Assembly (NCBI GenBank): GCA_014529385.2
Contig: CM043945.1
Location: forward strand, 94,290,112-94,354,111
Source: Adiantum capillus-veneris
Taxonomy: Eukaryota; Streptophyta; Polypodiopsida; Polypodiales; Pteridaceae
Direction: 5' to 3'
DNA: 64,000 bases
Below the pieces are notes generated by a model. It was given only the letters and a program-made list of their open reading frames with translations, searched no databases and was not told the origin of the DNA. Of this stretch, positions 1 to 11,580 are shown piece by piece; the stretch's first letter is position 1, and each line of letters opens with the position of its first letter. The position numbers and the translations under genes are program-made.

Positions 1-60
<60 letters not shown>
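1..60. repeat. (AG)30 microsatellite at window edge
   Basis: Uninterrupted AG dinucleotide tract that begins at the first base of the window, so its true length is unknown. It is the first of many long AG/CT tracts in the window. Confidence 0.98.
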
Positions 61-63
<3 letters not shown>

Positions 64-340
64 AGGTCCATTAAGTGCTTCCAAGACCTTTTTTGTTAAG
101 TCTTAATAAACTTTGATTTCTTTATTTATAGCCTCGGGGACCTCTCTCGCATAGAGTTTTGCAAGCTCATAAACTAGCCAGTTATACTTTGCAATTCCAA
201 CAAGTTGAAATTATGTTTATTGTTCTTTCTTTAGGAAGAATTTTTTCATGGTCCCTAGTTCAATAGCTATAGGGAGACACTTTATAGACTTTAGATATCA
301 CAATCAAGAATTCTTGTAGAAAACACTCCCCCAAAGATAA

Positions 341-344
<4 letters not shown>
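61..344. other. Unassigned spacer
   Basis: AT-rich single-copy-looking sequence between two microsatellites. No reading frame, terminal repeat or RNA structure was recognised in it. Confidence 0.5.

Positions 345-399
<55 letters not shown>
345..399. repeat. (TC)n-(TA)n compound microsatellite
   Basis: A TC tract (about 345-370) runs directly into a TA tract (about 371-398). Confidence 0.95.
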
Positions 400-402
<3 letters not shown>

Positions 403-1270
403 GTCTATTAATTTATGTCTATGTAAGTACCTATCTACATATTTATCTATCATCATGACAATGTGTCTCCTTCTATCTCTATCCATATCCTATCTCTATA
501 ACATCTATCAATCTTTAGCTATGTAATGAATATATCTATCGGCATATTGACCTATTTCTATACACTCACTTGCCTTTATCATATTTCTCTCTCTATTATC
601 TATCCAATGGTCTATCTACGAATATATTGCATGATAGCAAACATATATATTGACCTATCTATATATTTATCATTATAGTTTATTCTATGTATCACTTTAA
701 TTTTTTATATATCCACTATTTATCTATGTATCAACATATTTTTCTATGTTTTTAGCTTCTAATAACGATAAAATGATCCCAAAACATTCATATATGCACA
801 CATACATGCATAACTACACACATACACACACACATATATCTTTGTCTATGTTTTCAACTTCTAATAATGATAAAATGATCCCAAAACATTTATATATGCA
901 CACATACATGCATACCTACGTAGACACATAAGATAGGTATGCATGCACATACATAGGTATACATGCATGCATATACATAGCTATGCATGCACATACATAG
1001 CTTATATATACACACACACACATATATATAATATGTATATTAATTTATGTCTATTTAAGTACCTATCTAAATATTTAACTATCAACATGACTATGTGTCT
1101 CCTTCTAACTCTATCCATCTGCTATCTCTATAATATCTATCAATCTTTAGCTAGGTAGATGAATATATCTATCATTACCTATCTCTATACATGATTCACT
1201 TGCCTATATCGTGCTTCTCTCTCCATTATCTATATAATGGTGTATGTACGAGTATATTACATGATAACAA
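400..1270 (+). repeat. TCTATC-rich dispersed repeat, two tandem copies
   Basis: Two diverged copies of one AT-rich sequence lie head to tail. Both carry the landmark 'ATGACWATGTGTCTCCTTCT' (near 455 and 1087) followed by 'CTATCCAT', then 'CTATCAATCTTTAGCTA' and 'CACTTGCCT' in the same order. The same landmarks recur near 7275 and 34322, so this is a dispersed family and not a simple microsatellite. Short frames read through it (long runs of Tyr/Ile/Thr/His) are artefacts of ATAC/CACA composition. No terminal structure was found. Confidence 0.75.
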
Positions 1271-1299
1271 ACATGGACACAAGCATTTGTTGTATGTGG

Positions 1300-2885
1300 A
1301 ATTCCTTTTAATTTCATTCAAAATCCTATCTTCAAAGATGCTTTAATGAGCACGGCGAAGAAGGGTTTTGTGGTACTTGATTATAATAGGATGCGTACAA
1401 AATACTTAGATAAAGTAAAAACTACATCAAAAAATATTTTAGAGCGCAAAACTCTTGATTATGTGCCACAATATGGATGCACAATTGCTCTAGATGGTTG
1501 GACAAATTGTTAGAAGAAACCATTGATTAATATGATTCGTCCAAGAGGTTCCATCTTTCTTGAGGCGATCGATACATCCTTGAAAGAGAAAACTAGTGGA
1601 TATCTTGTACGTGTGTATGAGCGTTCGATCAGAAGGGCCGAAGGACCTAATAATGTGATAGTCATTGTCAGAGATAATGCATTTAACTACAAAGTAGCTG
1701 GAAAAGCAATTGCACCAAAGTATCCAGAGATAACGTGGGTTCCATGTGCTGCTCACACTTTAAATCTGCTCTTAAAGGACTTTGGGAAATTTCCTTCTAT
1801 TAAACAAACTCTTCTAGAAGCAAAACACTTGGTGAAGTTTATAAGAGAGAATTCATTTTCTTATTCTTTGTTCAAAACAAAGTCCCCCACCAAAAATTTA
1901 CAGATTTTTTGTGTGAGTCATTTTGCAATAGCATATTACATTCTGTCAACACTGCAGCAGGTTAAAGCGGCCCTTGTTGAAACACTCGCAGATAGAAGAT
2001 TGGACATTTGGCTTGATAAATATCCCAAGTATGAACCTGTTGTGTTGTAGCCAAATGATATCAGCTTGTAGACTCTCCTGTTTTTTGGAGAAATGTAGAC
2101 AAAATTGTTTCTGTCCACAGAACCCTTCACTCATCTAATACAATTAGTGGACAAAGAAGCCTCTATCTTTGGACGGGTTTACTGGTACATGCATGAAGAC
2201 ACTCGCAAGTTAAAAGACTGTACATCTTATGCAAGAAAAGAGAAAGCCATGATGATGTCGTTTGTCAAAAGACAATGGGATCAGTTGCATACTTCTTTGC
2301 ATGGAGCAGGTTTTCTTTTAGATCCTAATTTCCATATGCACAAGCAATCTTCAAACAATTAAGTGATCAGTGATTTCAAGAAAGTGTGTGCTCAACTACT
2401 AGGTAATGTGGATAGAGAGGTGGCATACACACAAAAGATGGCATATACTAGCAAAAAAGGAATGTTTGGGGATCCTTGGCATATAGATGCTATCAAGACA
2501 ATGAGCACACCAGTTTGGTGCAAAGAGTACGGTGGAGAAAAAGTGGAACTTCAACATGTGGCTGTGAGAGTATTGTCTATTGCCGCTTTGAGTGGTAGTT
2601 GTGAAAGGAATTGGTCTTCGTTTTCTTTCGTAAATACTAAAAAACAAAATTGATTAAGTCATAAACAAGCTGCAGATTTGGTTTATGTATTTTGTAACAT
2701 GCGACTTATGCACACGTGCCACAGAAGAAATCTTTGGACGCTTTCAAACACACGAAGCAATTGCAAATGAGCTCAACTTCGATGATGAATTGGAATGGAA
2801 CCCGGAAGATATTGATCCATAATGTTTATATGTTGAAGAAATTAATGACATGGTGCCTGTGATTGAGGGGACGGATGAGCTATAA
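1300..2885 (+). pseudogene. hAT-like transposase with DUF659 domain, decayed
   Basis: Remnant of a plant hAT-superfamily transposase of the DUF659 type. In order: an upstream block ending DGWTN (about 1497), the core with 'DNAFNY' (about 1675) and 'PCAAHTLNLLLKD' (about 1741-1780), and a C-terminal dimerisation block with 'AVRVLSIAALSGSCERNWS' (about 2560-2620). The whole span reads mostly in one forward frame. It is broken by TAG at 1511, TAG near 2048, a short out-of-frame stretch at about 2055-2105 (two compensating indels, with FWRNVDKIV readable in another frame), a stop at 2360 and TGA at 2651. Past the last stop the frame continues into the expected LSHKQAADLVYV tail. Several stops are what C-to-T change at CAG or CGA would give. 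Terminal inverted repeats and an 8-bp target duplication were not found, so the element borders are open. Confidence 0.85.
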
Positions 2886-3170
2886 AGTTTGTATTGTATT
2901 CTCTATCAATTTTGCAATGCAAAAGTTATGTAGAGTTTAGCTTCAAAACCTCTCTCTCTTTCTCTCTCCCTCTATCTTTGTCTCCCTTTCTCTCCATCTG
3001 CTCCATATCATTGTCAAAAAGAGAGGGAGAGAGAACAAACTTACACAATTGTAACAACAACCGACATGTTCATTTGTTGCAATAAATAAAGATTTACATA
3101 CCAAAAAACAGTTTTCATTACAAATCTTGAGATTTAAGATACAAAAAGAGCTTAATATTGTGAGGGAGAT
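2886..3170. other. CT-rich spacer
   Basis: CT/TCTC-rich low-complexity sequence (about 2950-3000), a short AG stretch, then AT-rich sequence. No gene seen. Confidence 0.5.
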
Positions 3171-5532
3171 TTAATTTAAATCATGGGTTGCATCTCCTAA
3201 AAGGTCAGATACACAATATTTTGATTGGCCAAATGAATTTCTTGCACCCACATTGCCTATCTCTTCTTCATTAACAAGCCCATACTTTGCCTCGTACCAT
3301 GCCAACTTTCTTTCTAGGACTGCTATACAAGCGCGTAGCATGGTTGGGGTCTCTCCTTGACTTGCCAAATCCACACCTTGGGTTGCAAGCTGCTCAATGA
3401 CTACAGTTTCTTTGGGCAAGTATGTATATCCTCTCTTGGGAGGGGGGTCTTCTTGATTAGCTTCTTGTGCATGAATCTTCTCGGCTGGACGTGCTTTTCA
3501 AACACCTCCTATAGTGGGATGATCATTCCAATCAACTTTGAGACTCAATACATAGTAGCAATAGCATTGTTGTACAAAGTGAATTTCCACTTGATTATTG
3601 TTTGGTGGTGATCTGTACACTTGGATAAATCTTGCAAGGATATTTCTTGCGAGGACAGTGTGTTGCAAATAAAAAACCTTCAAGGGAGCGGAAGGTTTAG
3701 CATTTCCTTTGACTCAAAATAATGTGTTGTGTACGAAGTGATTCGGGCATAACTGCCTGCATTGCTTGTAATTTAGTGGCTCCCCTTGAAGTTCTGATTG
3801 GTCTTGTTGGGTTGCAGCCAAAGTGCTGAGATCTCCTTGAGCCACCCAAATCTCTTCCTCTTTGTAAATTTGTTGAGCCAATGCATGATTAAGCAAAGGA
3901 TCATCTGGGTGTGCATTCTGGTTGGGAGCAATATCTTCCCTAACTGAAATGCAAAATAATAAACTTTAGTGAAATAGGTCTTAGCAATTGGAAAAGAGAG
4001 TTGTTTTAGAGAATTGCGATCCAGCTTGAAATACTTTAAAACCTCAACTTGAAGAACTTTAGAGACGTAATTGAACACCATTAATGAAACACTTTAAATA
4101 TCATCACACATTGCACACCATTAATGTCAAAAAACTTGATTAATGGTTTAGTCATGAACATGCCTCAAGTCACATTTGGTTACAATATGATAGCCAACAT
4201 TATGGCCTCCATTCAAACAAAGGCGTAAATCCCATATCTTAGGTCTAAGGGTTTGGGGGATTTTCCACTAGCACGACGTTTATTTACATTTTGCAAAAAT
4301 TCACGCTTGAGAACCTCAACGGGCTCTAGAATACACGCAATCAAGAGTCTAAGAATATATGAGATACTATATATATCAGATGCCTTGGTGAATGGAGGAG
4401 GATTTGTGATGATAGTTTCACGTGTAGTCCATGGATAATCTCATTCAAATTGAGCTCTGCATTGAGGGGTGAGATTTGGCATCTTGGAAAATGTAGCAGA
4501 CGTGCTTAATGGTGTGCTTTGCCCACAGTCAGCAATGCCAGCATACACTCCTTGCTCACCAAAATGAGATGAATATTTCTAGTGTGTGGATCATTGTGAA
4601 TGAATGCGTGACTATACACAAATTTAATCGTCTGCAGAAGAGCATTACAAATTGGGAAAATGTTGTCTGTGAACTGTTATACAGTTCTAGACGTGTGTTA
4701 GAACTCTTTGATTGCAGGCTTTCTTCCATCATGATGACATGCCTGAATCCACTGCTCAACATGACCTCCATTCCAAATCTTGAAGATCAGCATAGGTCTT
4801 TTGCTATACCGAACAAGAGCATGAGGCAATATCATGCCAGAATATTGAACATTTGTAGCAGCTTCCTCCTCTAGCACGATCTGTAATGTCGGCTTGCTTC
4901 CTATTTGGTCTTTCTAGATCTTTTCCGCATAGACAGGATCTTTGAAGAGAGGATGATCCACTGATACTTGTTTCACATTTACAAAACATCCCTCACCGAA
5001 TTGGGGTGCTTGCAAGTGAAAGATGGAATGCTCCCTAAGTAAGTGTAGGACAAGAGAACATATTGTATCATCTAGGTGTACAGCTAAGGGTTGAGCACCT
5101 GATGGAGGAGGTACATCCTCTTCTGTCCTAGGACGTTTTGAAGAGCCTTCAATCTTATCTTTCCTCTTCAATTCTGAATGTAGTTGTACTACAAGCTGCA
5201 TTCACTCTTTGTTTCTAGGTTTTGTTTTGATTTCTGGATGAACCATACTTTCAAAGCTTCTAGTGACATGACCCAATAATTGCTTTATTGTGTTATGCAT
5301 CACTCCATTAGTTCACAGAGCTGGGTCAAATGAAACTGGGAATGCACTACACAACTCCAGCCAACACTGTTCCACAAGTGCAATAACAAAATCATCGAAC
5401 TTTGCCTGTACTGAATCAAATGCTCGTCGCAAATGATCATTTGAAGCACCATAGAGATACAAAATTAGATCATCACTAATTATTTTGCCATGCTAATGCA
5501 TTAACTTTGTCTCTACCATGACTCGAGCCTGA
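3171..5532 (-). pseudogene. Decayed intron-containing gene of unknown function
   Basis: Minus-strand coding blocks lie roughly at 5532-4650, 4081-3950, 3948-3714, 3683-3498 and 3420-3171. They are separated by stretches with splice-like borders: the minus strand shows good acceptors, TATTTTCAG at about 5533 and TTTTGCATTTCAG at about 3949. The longest clean block (5201-4914) holds a basic stretch KRKDKIEGSSKRPR followed by an acidic, Pro-rich segment, which looks like a nuclear localisation signal. The 5532-4650 block reads through five stops that CAG, CAA or CGA codons would give by C-to-T change. I recognise no domain. It could be a dead host gene or an accessory gene of a large DNA transposon. 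The exon model is an inference. Confidence 0.45.
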
Positions 5533-5729
5533 AAATACATGAAGCAAATATAAGTAAGGTAAATCTAGAATAGATAAAAATTTGACATATATGATTGTAA
5601 ATCATTCTAAACAAAAACATTTCATGGACAATAATAACCTCCCGTATTGAGAGATCAAAACATTTCATGCACCATAATAACAACAGTAATGAAAGACTTT
5701 AAAATGAAAGACTTCCAAACCTCTCTCTA
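5533..5729. other. Spacer before satellite
   Basis: AT-rich sequence with a short repeated phrase (ACATTTCATGGACAATAATAAC, then ACATTTCATGCACCATAATAAC in pieces at about 5617 and 5660). Nothing else recognised. Confidence 0.4.
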
Positions 5730-6665
5730 TAGTGCGACATAGTGTTCAGCAACAACTAGAGAGGAGGAATCTATTAAATCCAATCAACCTAAAGTGCGAC
5801 GTGATGGGGTCAAAGCATTCAGGATTGAAGGATGTAAAATATATATCTCCTCCCTATTGTGTGACACGGTGGTTAGCAACAACCGGAGACAAAGAATCCA
5901 TTAAATCCAATCTCCTTGCAGTGCGACATGATGGTCAGCAACAACCATGAATGATGGATTTAAAAACTCTAAACCTCTCCCTACAGTGCCACACGGTGGT
6001 CAGCAAAAACCAGAGATGAGGAATCTATTAAATACAATCTCCTTGCAGTGCGATGCGATGTTCAGCAACAACCAAGGATGATGGATTTAAAAATCCTAAA
6101 CCCCTCCCTGTAGTGCGACAAAGTGGTCAGCAACAACCAGAGATAAGGAATCTATTAAATCAAATCTCCTTGTAGTGAAACGCAATGGTCAGCAACAACC
6201 AAAGATGATGGATTTGATAACCCTAAACCCCTCCCTGCGATACGACACGGGGGTCCGCAACAACCAGAGACAAGGAATCTATTAAATCCAATCTCATTGC
6301 AGTGCAACATGATGGTCAGCAACAACCAAAGACAATGGATTTAACAACCCTAAACCCCTCCGTGCAGTGCGATATGGTGGTCAGCAACAACCATAGACGA
6401 GGAATCTATTTTTTTAAATCCTATCTTCCAATAGTGTGACACAATGGTCAGCAACAACTAGGAAGAAAAGATATAAGTTAGCTAACTCCTCCCTGCAGTG
6501 CCACTCGGTGGTCAGCAACAACCAGGGACGAAAAGTCTAATTGAACAATCTAAGCTACTCCCTGCAGTGCGACACGGAGGTCAGCAACAGTCAAGGACGA
6601 AGCGTCTAAAGTCTACCCCCCCTTGCACTATGTCACGAGGATCAACACAGTCAAGGACAGGTGTC
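5730..6665 (+). repeat. 127-bp higher-order satellite (62+65 bp dimer)
   Basis: The phrase CAGCAACAACC (with variants) recurs at about 5747, 5811, 5874, 5936, 6001, 6063, 6128, 6190, 6255, 6317, 6382, 6449, 6513, 6582 and 6643. Spacings alternate 62 and 65, so the repeating unit is a dimer of exactly 127 bp through at least five units (5747, 5874, 6001, 6128, 6255, 6382). Monomer A carries CTATTAAATCCAAT and monomer B carries AACCCTAAACCCC, a telomere-like CCCTAAA motif. Both share GCAGTGCGACAYGRTGGT. Units become irregular after about 6400. Confidence 0.95.
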
Positions 6666-6682
6666 TAAACCTGTAGACTAAC

Positions 6683-6775
6683 GATGAGGTGTGAGCAAAG
6701 CTCCACAACAACAACGCTAGTATAAAACAAAACATAAAATAACACTGAGGTGTGAGCAAAGCTCCACAACAATAG
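6683..6775 (+). repeat. Two copies of a 61-bp repeat next to the satellite
   Basis: TGAGGTGTGAGCAAAGCTCC followed by ACAACAA starts at 6685 and again at 6746, a 61-bp period close to the satellite monomer length. It is probably a diverged end of the same array. Confidence 0.8.
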
Positions 6776-7234
6776 TGTCACCAAATAAATTACAAAAAGT
6801 AAATAAATAAAAAACATTACAAAAAAAATTACTTGCTCTGTCTGTCTCGGGGCGGCTGTCTCGGTGCGGGCTACTCTACTGCTCTGTACCTACTCTCTCT
6901 ACTATCCTCTCTCTCTCTAGAAATTGTCTCTACCTCTCTCTAACAATCACTATCACAGCAGTTCATTCGAACTGCCATGGCATTGTTTTGTCTAACAATA
7001 TTTTGATCAAGATATATTTCGATCGAAGTAAATTTTATTCGGATAAACATGTATAATACGGATATATAGCATATAAATACATAATATACGTACAATTTTT
7101 AATATACGGGCGTATAAATGCAACTTAGTCAGTGGCAAGATCAACATATGGACATATGTATATGCATACATATACATGCACACATGCACATACACACACC
7201 CATATATGTAAAATATCCAATTGAGAAATAATTT
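6776..7234. other. Spacer, CT-rich then AT-rich
   Basis: Contains a CT-rich stretch at about 6880-6945 with a small palindrome around 6959-6976 (GCAGTT, 6-nt loop, AACTGC), then AT-rich sequence. No gene seen. Confidence 0.4.
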
Positions 7235-7781
7235 ACGCCTATATAAGTACCCATCTACATATTTATCTATCAACATGACTATGTGTCTCCTTCTATCTCT
7301 ATCCATCCACTATCTACATTATATCTACCAATATTTATCTATGTATCAAAATATATATTGACATGTTGACCTTCTATGTATAGTCACTATATCTAAATAT
7401 CTAGTGACTTGCCTATTTCATGTATTATAATGTCTACATGCCTCTCTCTTTCTCTCTCTATTATCCATGTAACGGTCTATCCATGAATAATATGTATCAA
7501 TCTTTAGCTTTGTAGATGAATATATATATTGGCATATTGACATAACACTATACATTGACTTGCCTATATCATGTTTGTCTCTCTATTATCTATCAATGGT
7601 CTATCTATGCAAACATATATTTATCATTATAGTTTATATGTATCACTTTCATTTTCTATCTATCCACTTTTTATCTATGTATCAACGTTTTTGTCCATGT
7701 ATTCACCTTCTAGCATGATAAAATGATCCCAAAACATTCATATATATACACATACTTGCATGCCCACATGGCATAAGGTAT

Positions 7782-7790
<9 letters not shown>
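7235..7790 (+). repeat. TCTATC-rich dispersed repeat, third copy
   Basis: Carries the family landmark 'ATGACTATGTGTCTCCTTCT' near 7275 and the phrase 'GATAAAATGATCCCAAAACA' near 7718, both also present in the copies at 400-1270 and 32880-34600. This copy is cut by the microsatellite and LTR element that follow. Confidence 0.75.
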
Positions 7791-7816
<26 letters not shown>

Positions 7817-7844
7817 GATGATATATATATATAATTACATATAT

Positions 7845-7877
<33 letters not shown>

Positions 7878-7905
7878 TGTATATATGTATATATATATAT
7901 ACATA

Positions 7906-7981
<76 letters not shown>

Positions 7982-8059
7982 TACATACATATCTATATAT
8001 ATATATATATATATATATATAGATACATATATATATAGATACGTACATACATACATATC

Positions 8060-8097
<38 letters not shown>
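7791..8097. repeat. Compound microsatellite: (CA)n, (ATAC)n, (AT)n, (GT)n
   Basis: CA tract at about 7791-7816, ATAC runs at about 7846-7870, AT tracts at about 7913-7978 and 7995-8020, then GT from about 8067. The GT tract is the left flank of the outer LTR retrotransposon. All reading frames through it are composition artefacts. Confidence 0.95.
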
Positions 8098-8102
<5 letters not shown>

Positions 8103-9017
8103 GAAGCTGGACACACCCTACGGAAATTGACTTCTCGGTAGATTATCAATTTTTTGTAATTATTCATTTATTGAGAAAACTTAATATTTCACCTTGTAAA
8201 TATTGGGGCTTAATAGAAGTTTCCAGATTGTATCCCAGTTTTGATAGTTAGATTGAGTAGATGGTTGATTTGGAACTTTAGGGTTTGAGAATTGTAAGGT
8301 ATGTATACCACTTTTTGACCTTAATAAAAAACCTTTTGTCATTTTTAAAAAAAAGGAAGTTTTGAAGTCTGTGAGTGAGCGTAGTGTGAGATTCATCTTG
8401 ATGCTATGAGTGCACCGGTGGTCGAGGGCGGAGAAGTGCAGCGTGTTGCCCCCGACGAGAGCTACGCGCCGATACCTACATTGCGTGCGTATGGTCCTGT
8501 TTTGCGAGCTCCTTCTACGAGCTTCATCTGGTGATTTGGTGAGCATACGTTGTCCGATTTTTCATTTCAGCATATCCACGCGTTCACATTGAGTAGAGCT
8601 ACACATTAGGCACTTTAGATTTTGAAAACAAAGACCAGAAAATTTTGGCCATATATCCTACGTGATTTTACACCTTGTGTTTTGGGTTGGTATTTTGGTT
8701 CATAGACCTTAGGGAGACCGACCTATTGGTGTTAGTAGGGTCTCCTTCAAGTTCTGTGGTGTTTCGGGATTGTTTGATGGGTGTTCGGCTCTAAAAAGCG
8801 TTGTAGGAAGTTTTCTCTTATGCATGCACTCTTGAAGGCCGTGACTTAGACATTGGGTAGAGACCTCTATAGGAATTAGTTAGGAGTCGGTCGAGTGTAG
8901 GTTGACACCTTATACTTGCTTCCACGCGCCTGCGGGTCGACCTTCATCCTTAGCTGACAAATCTTGTTAGGTGAGTTCTCGCTATGCTGAAGTCCGTCGT
9001 GGCGTATCAGTCCAACA
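8098..9017 (+). repeat. 5' LTR of outer element
   Basis: About 920 bp, TG...CA, with a short terminal inverted repeat TGTTRGA / TCCAACA. It aligns over its whole length with 31799-32736. The two differ by dozens of substitutions plus a 9-10 bp GAGA indel near 8380. It includes ATCCTACGTGA at about 8659, which resembles half of the internal palindrome. Confidence 0.9.
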
Positions 9018-9018
9018 T

Positions 9019-9036
9019 TAGCGCCGCTGTCGAGAA
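9019..9036 (+). other. Primer-binding site, degenerate tRNA-Asp type
   Basis: Starts 1 nt after the LTR. It matches the plant tRNA-Asp primer site (TGGCGCCGTTGCCGGGGA) at 13 of 18 positions by eye. All five mismatches are transitions, three of them G-to-A. The same site is perfect in the inner element at 18616. Confidence 0.7.
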
Positions 9037-9230
9037 ATTTGCGGTCTTGCCAGGAAAGCACCGGGCTTATGGCTGTGAGAGTTTGTGAGAGAACTCAACA
9101 AAAACTATATGAAGGAGTTAAACCATAGATGCCATGAAGACTAGGGTTTGGAAAGAAGTGCAATCAAAGAAGATTCACTCTTTCTCTCTTGCACTCACAC
9201 ACACAAAGAAAGAACACAAAAGAGAATGTC

Positions 9231-9656
9231 AAAACAATACGAAAATGAAAACATCAAGGCTATGGTCATATCGTATCATGGGTAATATGAAAGGGAAAAG
9301 AGATGAGTTAATGACATTCAATCTTGGCTGACCAAATAGGCTACGAATTGTTCTTTGGAATTGTAGTTTTGTGCTTACCATAATATATATATTTTGTTTA
9401 GTGATTGGGATTAATTGTGTGTACAAATCCTCTTGGTTCATAGCAAGATAACCACGCTTACGTCAAAAGAAAATTTATAGTCTATGAGAGGTAGTATGAT
9501 GGGATCTGGTGATAGAAGTATTTTATTAAGCCTTTCTGGGCCAAAGAGAAACACTATACGTTGTTGAAAGTGTATTTTTCGGCTAATCCATACGTTAATT
9601 CTGATAGATCGTACAGAGTGAAAGCGATAGAAATGATCATCATGTGGGTTATTCAT
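9231..9656. repeat. Diverged ~213-bp tandem duplication in leader
   Basis: Sequence 9231-9441 and 9442-9656 are two diverged copies. Their minus-strand translations align throughout (for example 'FGQPRLNVINSS' with 'FGPERLNKILLS'). I take this as an untranslated leader duplication, because both short frames lie antisense to the element and have no known domain. Confidence 0.6.
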
Positions 9657-9863
9657 CTAGGATAGTATGTGAGAAATGTAGATATGAGAGAAGTGAAGAG
9701 ATGAGAAGTTTCTCTCCCAAGCCCTATTCTTGCCCGTAGGCAATAAGGATACTGCGGGGAGAGATGTACCTGTAGCAAAGAGAACCTAGAGAGGATGAAT
9801 TACTAAGAATGAGAGAGATAGGTTTTGTTAAGGAGATGAGATTAGATACATATATATATATAT

Positions 9864-10722
9864 ATGTTGGATTAGAGATGAAAATGAAAACAACAAGAAA
9901 TCAAGAAAACATCAATGTAGAACACATCTTACTTGAAACCCTTCGGCACCATTATTGATGGGAGAGAGAAGAAGAGGGGAGAATTCAACGTTGATTGATA
10001 CGCCAAGTACAACACCTTCTTTGATTAGAGTTGATCTTCCAAGGATAGCGTACAAGAATGGCTAGTCTTCCTCTAGGAGAAAGTGTAGGCTTGGGCTTAT
10101 GTTAATGGGGCTAAGTACAATTAGGCATTACTACTCACTCCCTCAACAATTCCTCTCATCAATGGCTTGAATGCTTGAGTTCCTTTTCAAGGAAGAAGAG
10201 GTCCCCTTTTATAGGTGAAGGGAACCCCCAAGGGTTTACACAAGAAGAGAGGAGCTAGTGTGAATAGGAATTGGAAAAGTTGGAAATGAGCTGTCCCTGC
10301 ATGATGTGGGCAGACTGGGGTCCAGTATTTTGATTATATCTCCTCAACCGTGGCTCCAAATAAAAAAGTAAAAATATGGACAGAAACTTCAGCTCATTAG
10401 CTACGATTTTCATTTTAAAATCATTTTCCAATTCGAATTGGAACCTTGTGTAAAAAATTCATCAAAATAGGGTCCATTTCTAGCAGCAAAAGTCTTTCCG
10501 TGGTCCCCTTAGTCTAGACTTTCATTTAATTCTAAAGGACACCTCATGCCATATGAAAGCATGACATTGCTCCTTGACAAAGTTTTGTAATCATGCTTGA
10601 AATAATGTATTAAAATAAGTGTATCTTTGAAATCATGCCACCTAGTGTCCCACTAGGATTTGATTCCCTCCTAGTAGCTATTTAAAAAGAAATATAAGAA
10701 AAGTATAAAAAATACATAGAAT
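9864..10722 (-). mobile_element. Probable solo LTR inserted in reverse in outer leader
   Basis: Read on the minus strand, this ~860-bp block has the anatomy of a plant LTR: a TATA box (TATAAAAG, plus-strand 10206-10213) in the middle, a transcribed-looking stretch after it, and an end in TCTAATCCAACA (plus-strand TGTTGGATTAGA at 9864). It is bordered by TATATA tracts on both sides, which hides the target duplication. The far (minus-strand 5') boundary is uncertain. No second copy occurs in the window. Confidence 0.5.
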
Positions 10723-11580
10723 ATATATATATTGGAGTTTACCCTAGATATAGGATCTAGCTAGGGTGTGAGATGATAATGAGATAGTAGAAATAAAGAA
10801 TCAATGCTTTTTGCCCCAAGTTAAAGAGACGGAGCTATTGAGCTTTTCCCATAGTATTTTTTGATGGTAAAGTAAGGATAGGTTACCCTTGAGAAAAATA
10901 ATAGGATGAGATAGAAGGCTTATTATTATACTTAAATATGCATATGTAAATTATAGGAAAGATAATTATGTATCTAAAAAGTTACAAGATAGATCTTGTA
11001 GCATGCGTTCCCACTATGTACATGTCACAGCACGACACCGCTGCCGCGGACGAAAACCTTAGGTAGGTGATCAAAACTAGTCCTTGAGGATAGGGATTTT
11101 TGGCTTGCCAAGAGTCTCATTTTATATTTAGATAGGACCAGAGGGTGGAGGACTCTCTAGGTCTTAGAGAGAGTCTAGGAAGCATGTGTCTGGCCTAGAT
11201 CCTTCGACTTAGGTAGATTTAGGTAGACTAAGATAGTTTTAGGTATTAGTTGAGTTCTTGAGTAGGAGTTGGAGTGGTAGAAGTGCTGAGAGCAGAGCTT
11301 GAGAGTCCGGAGAGTCCAAAAAGCAACCAAAACACCATTATCACCATTTCACATGATGAGTAAGAGTAGAGTAAGTAGGACATCATGATTCACGATCTAG
11401 AGCACTTCATGCATGTATACTTGCTTAGTAAATTCATCACAAGTTTTTAAAAGATGCAAAAAGACACAAAAGTGTGTTTGAAGGCCTAAGTGAAGTCCAA
11501 AAGTTACTGCGAGTGTTTCTGATAGAGCTACAGAGCATCGAGAGCATTTCTATCAGGAAAAATTTTAATTTTAAGCCAGG
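10723..11580 (+). other. Outer-element leader, no gene seen
   Basis: Transcribed leader of the outer element between the solo LTR and the palindrome region. It contains a GC-rich CACGACACCGCTGCCGCGGA patch (about 11032) and no supported reading frame. Confidence 0.5.

Noticed and set aside
5730-6665. Possible CRISPR-like array (regular direct repeats)
   Set aside because: Spacers are themselves repeated, unit is a 127-bp dimer and the context is a eukaryotic transposon-rich genome; it is a satellite.
6957-6978. Small palindrome GCAGTT..AACTGC
   Set aside because: Six-base arms only; expected by chance in a window this long.
7710-8167. Several overlapping frames of Tyr-Ile, Cys-Val and Thr-His repeats on both strands
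   Set aside because: They are translations of AT, GT and CA microsatellites with no coding signal.
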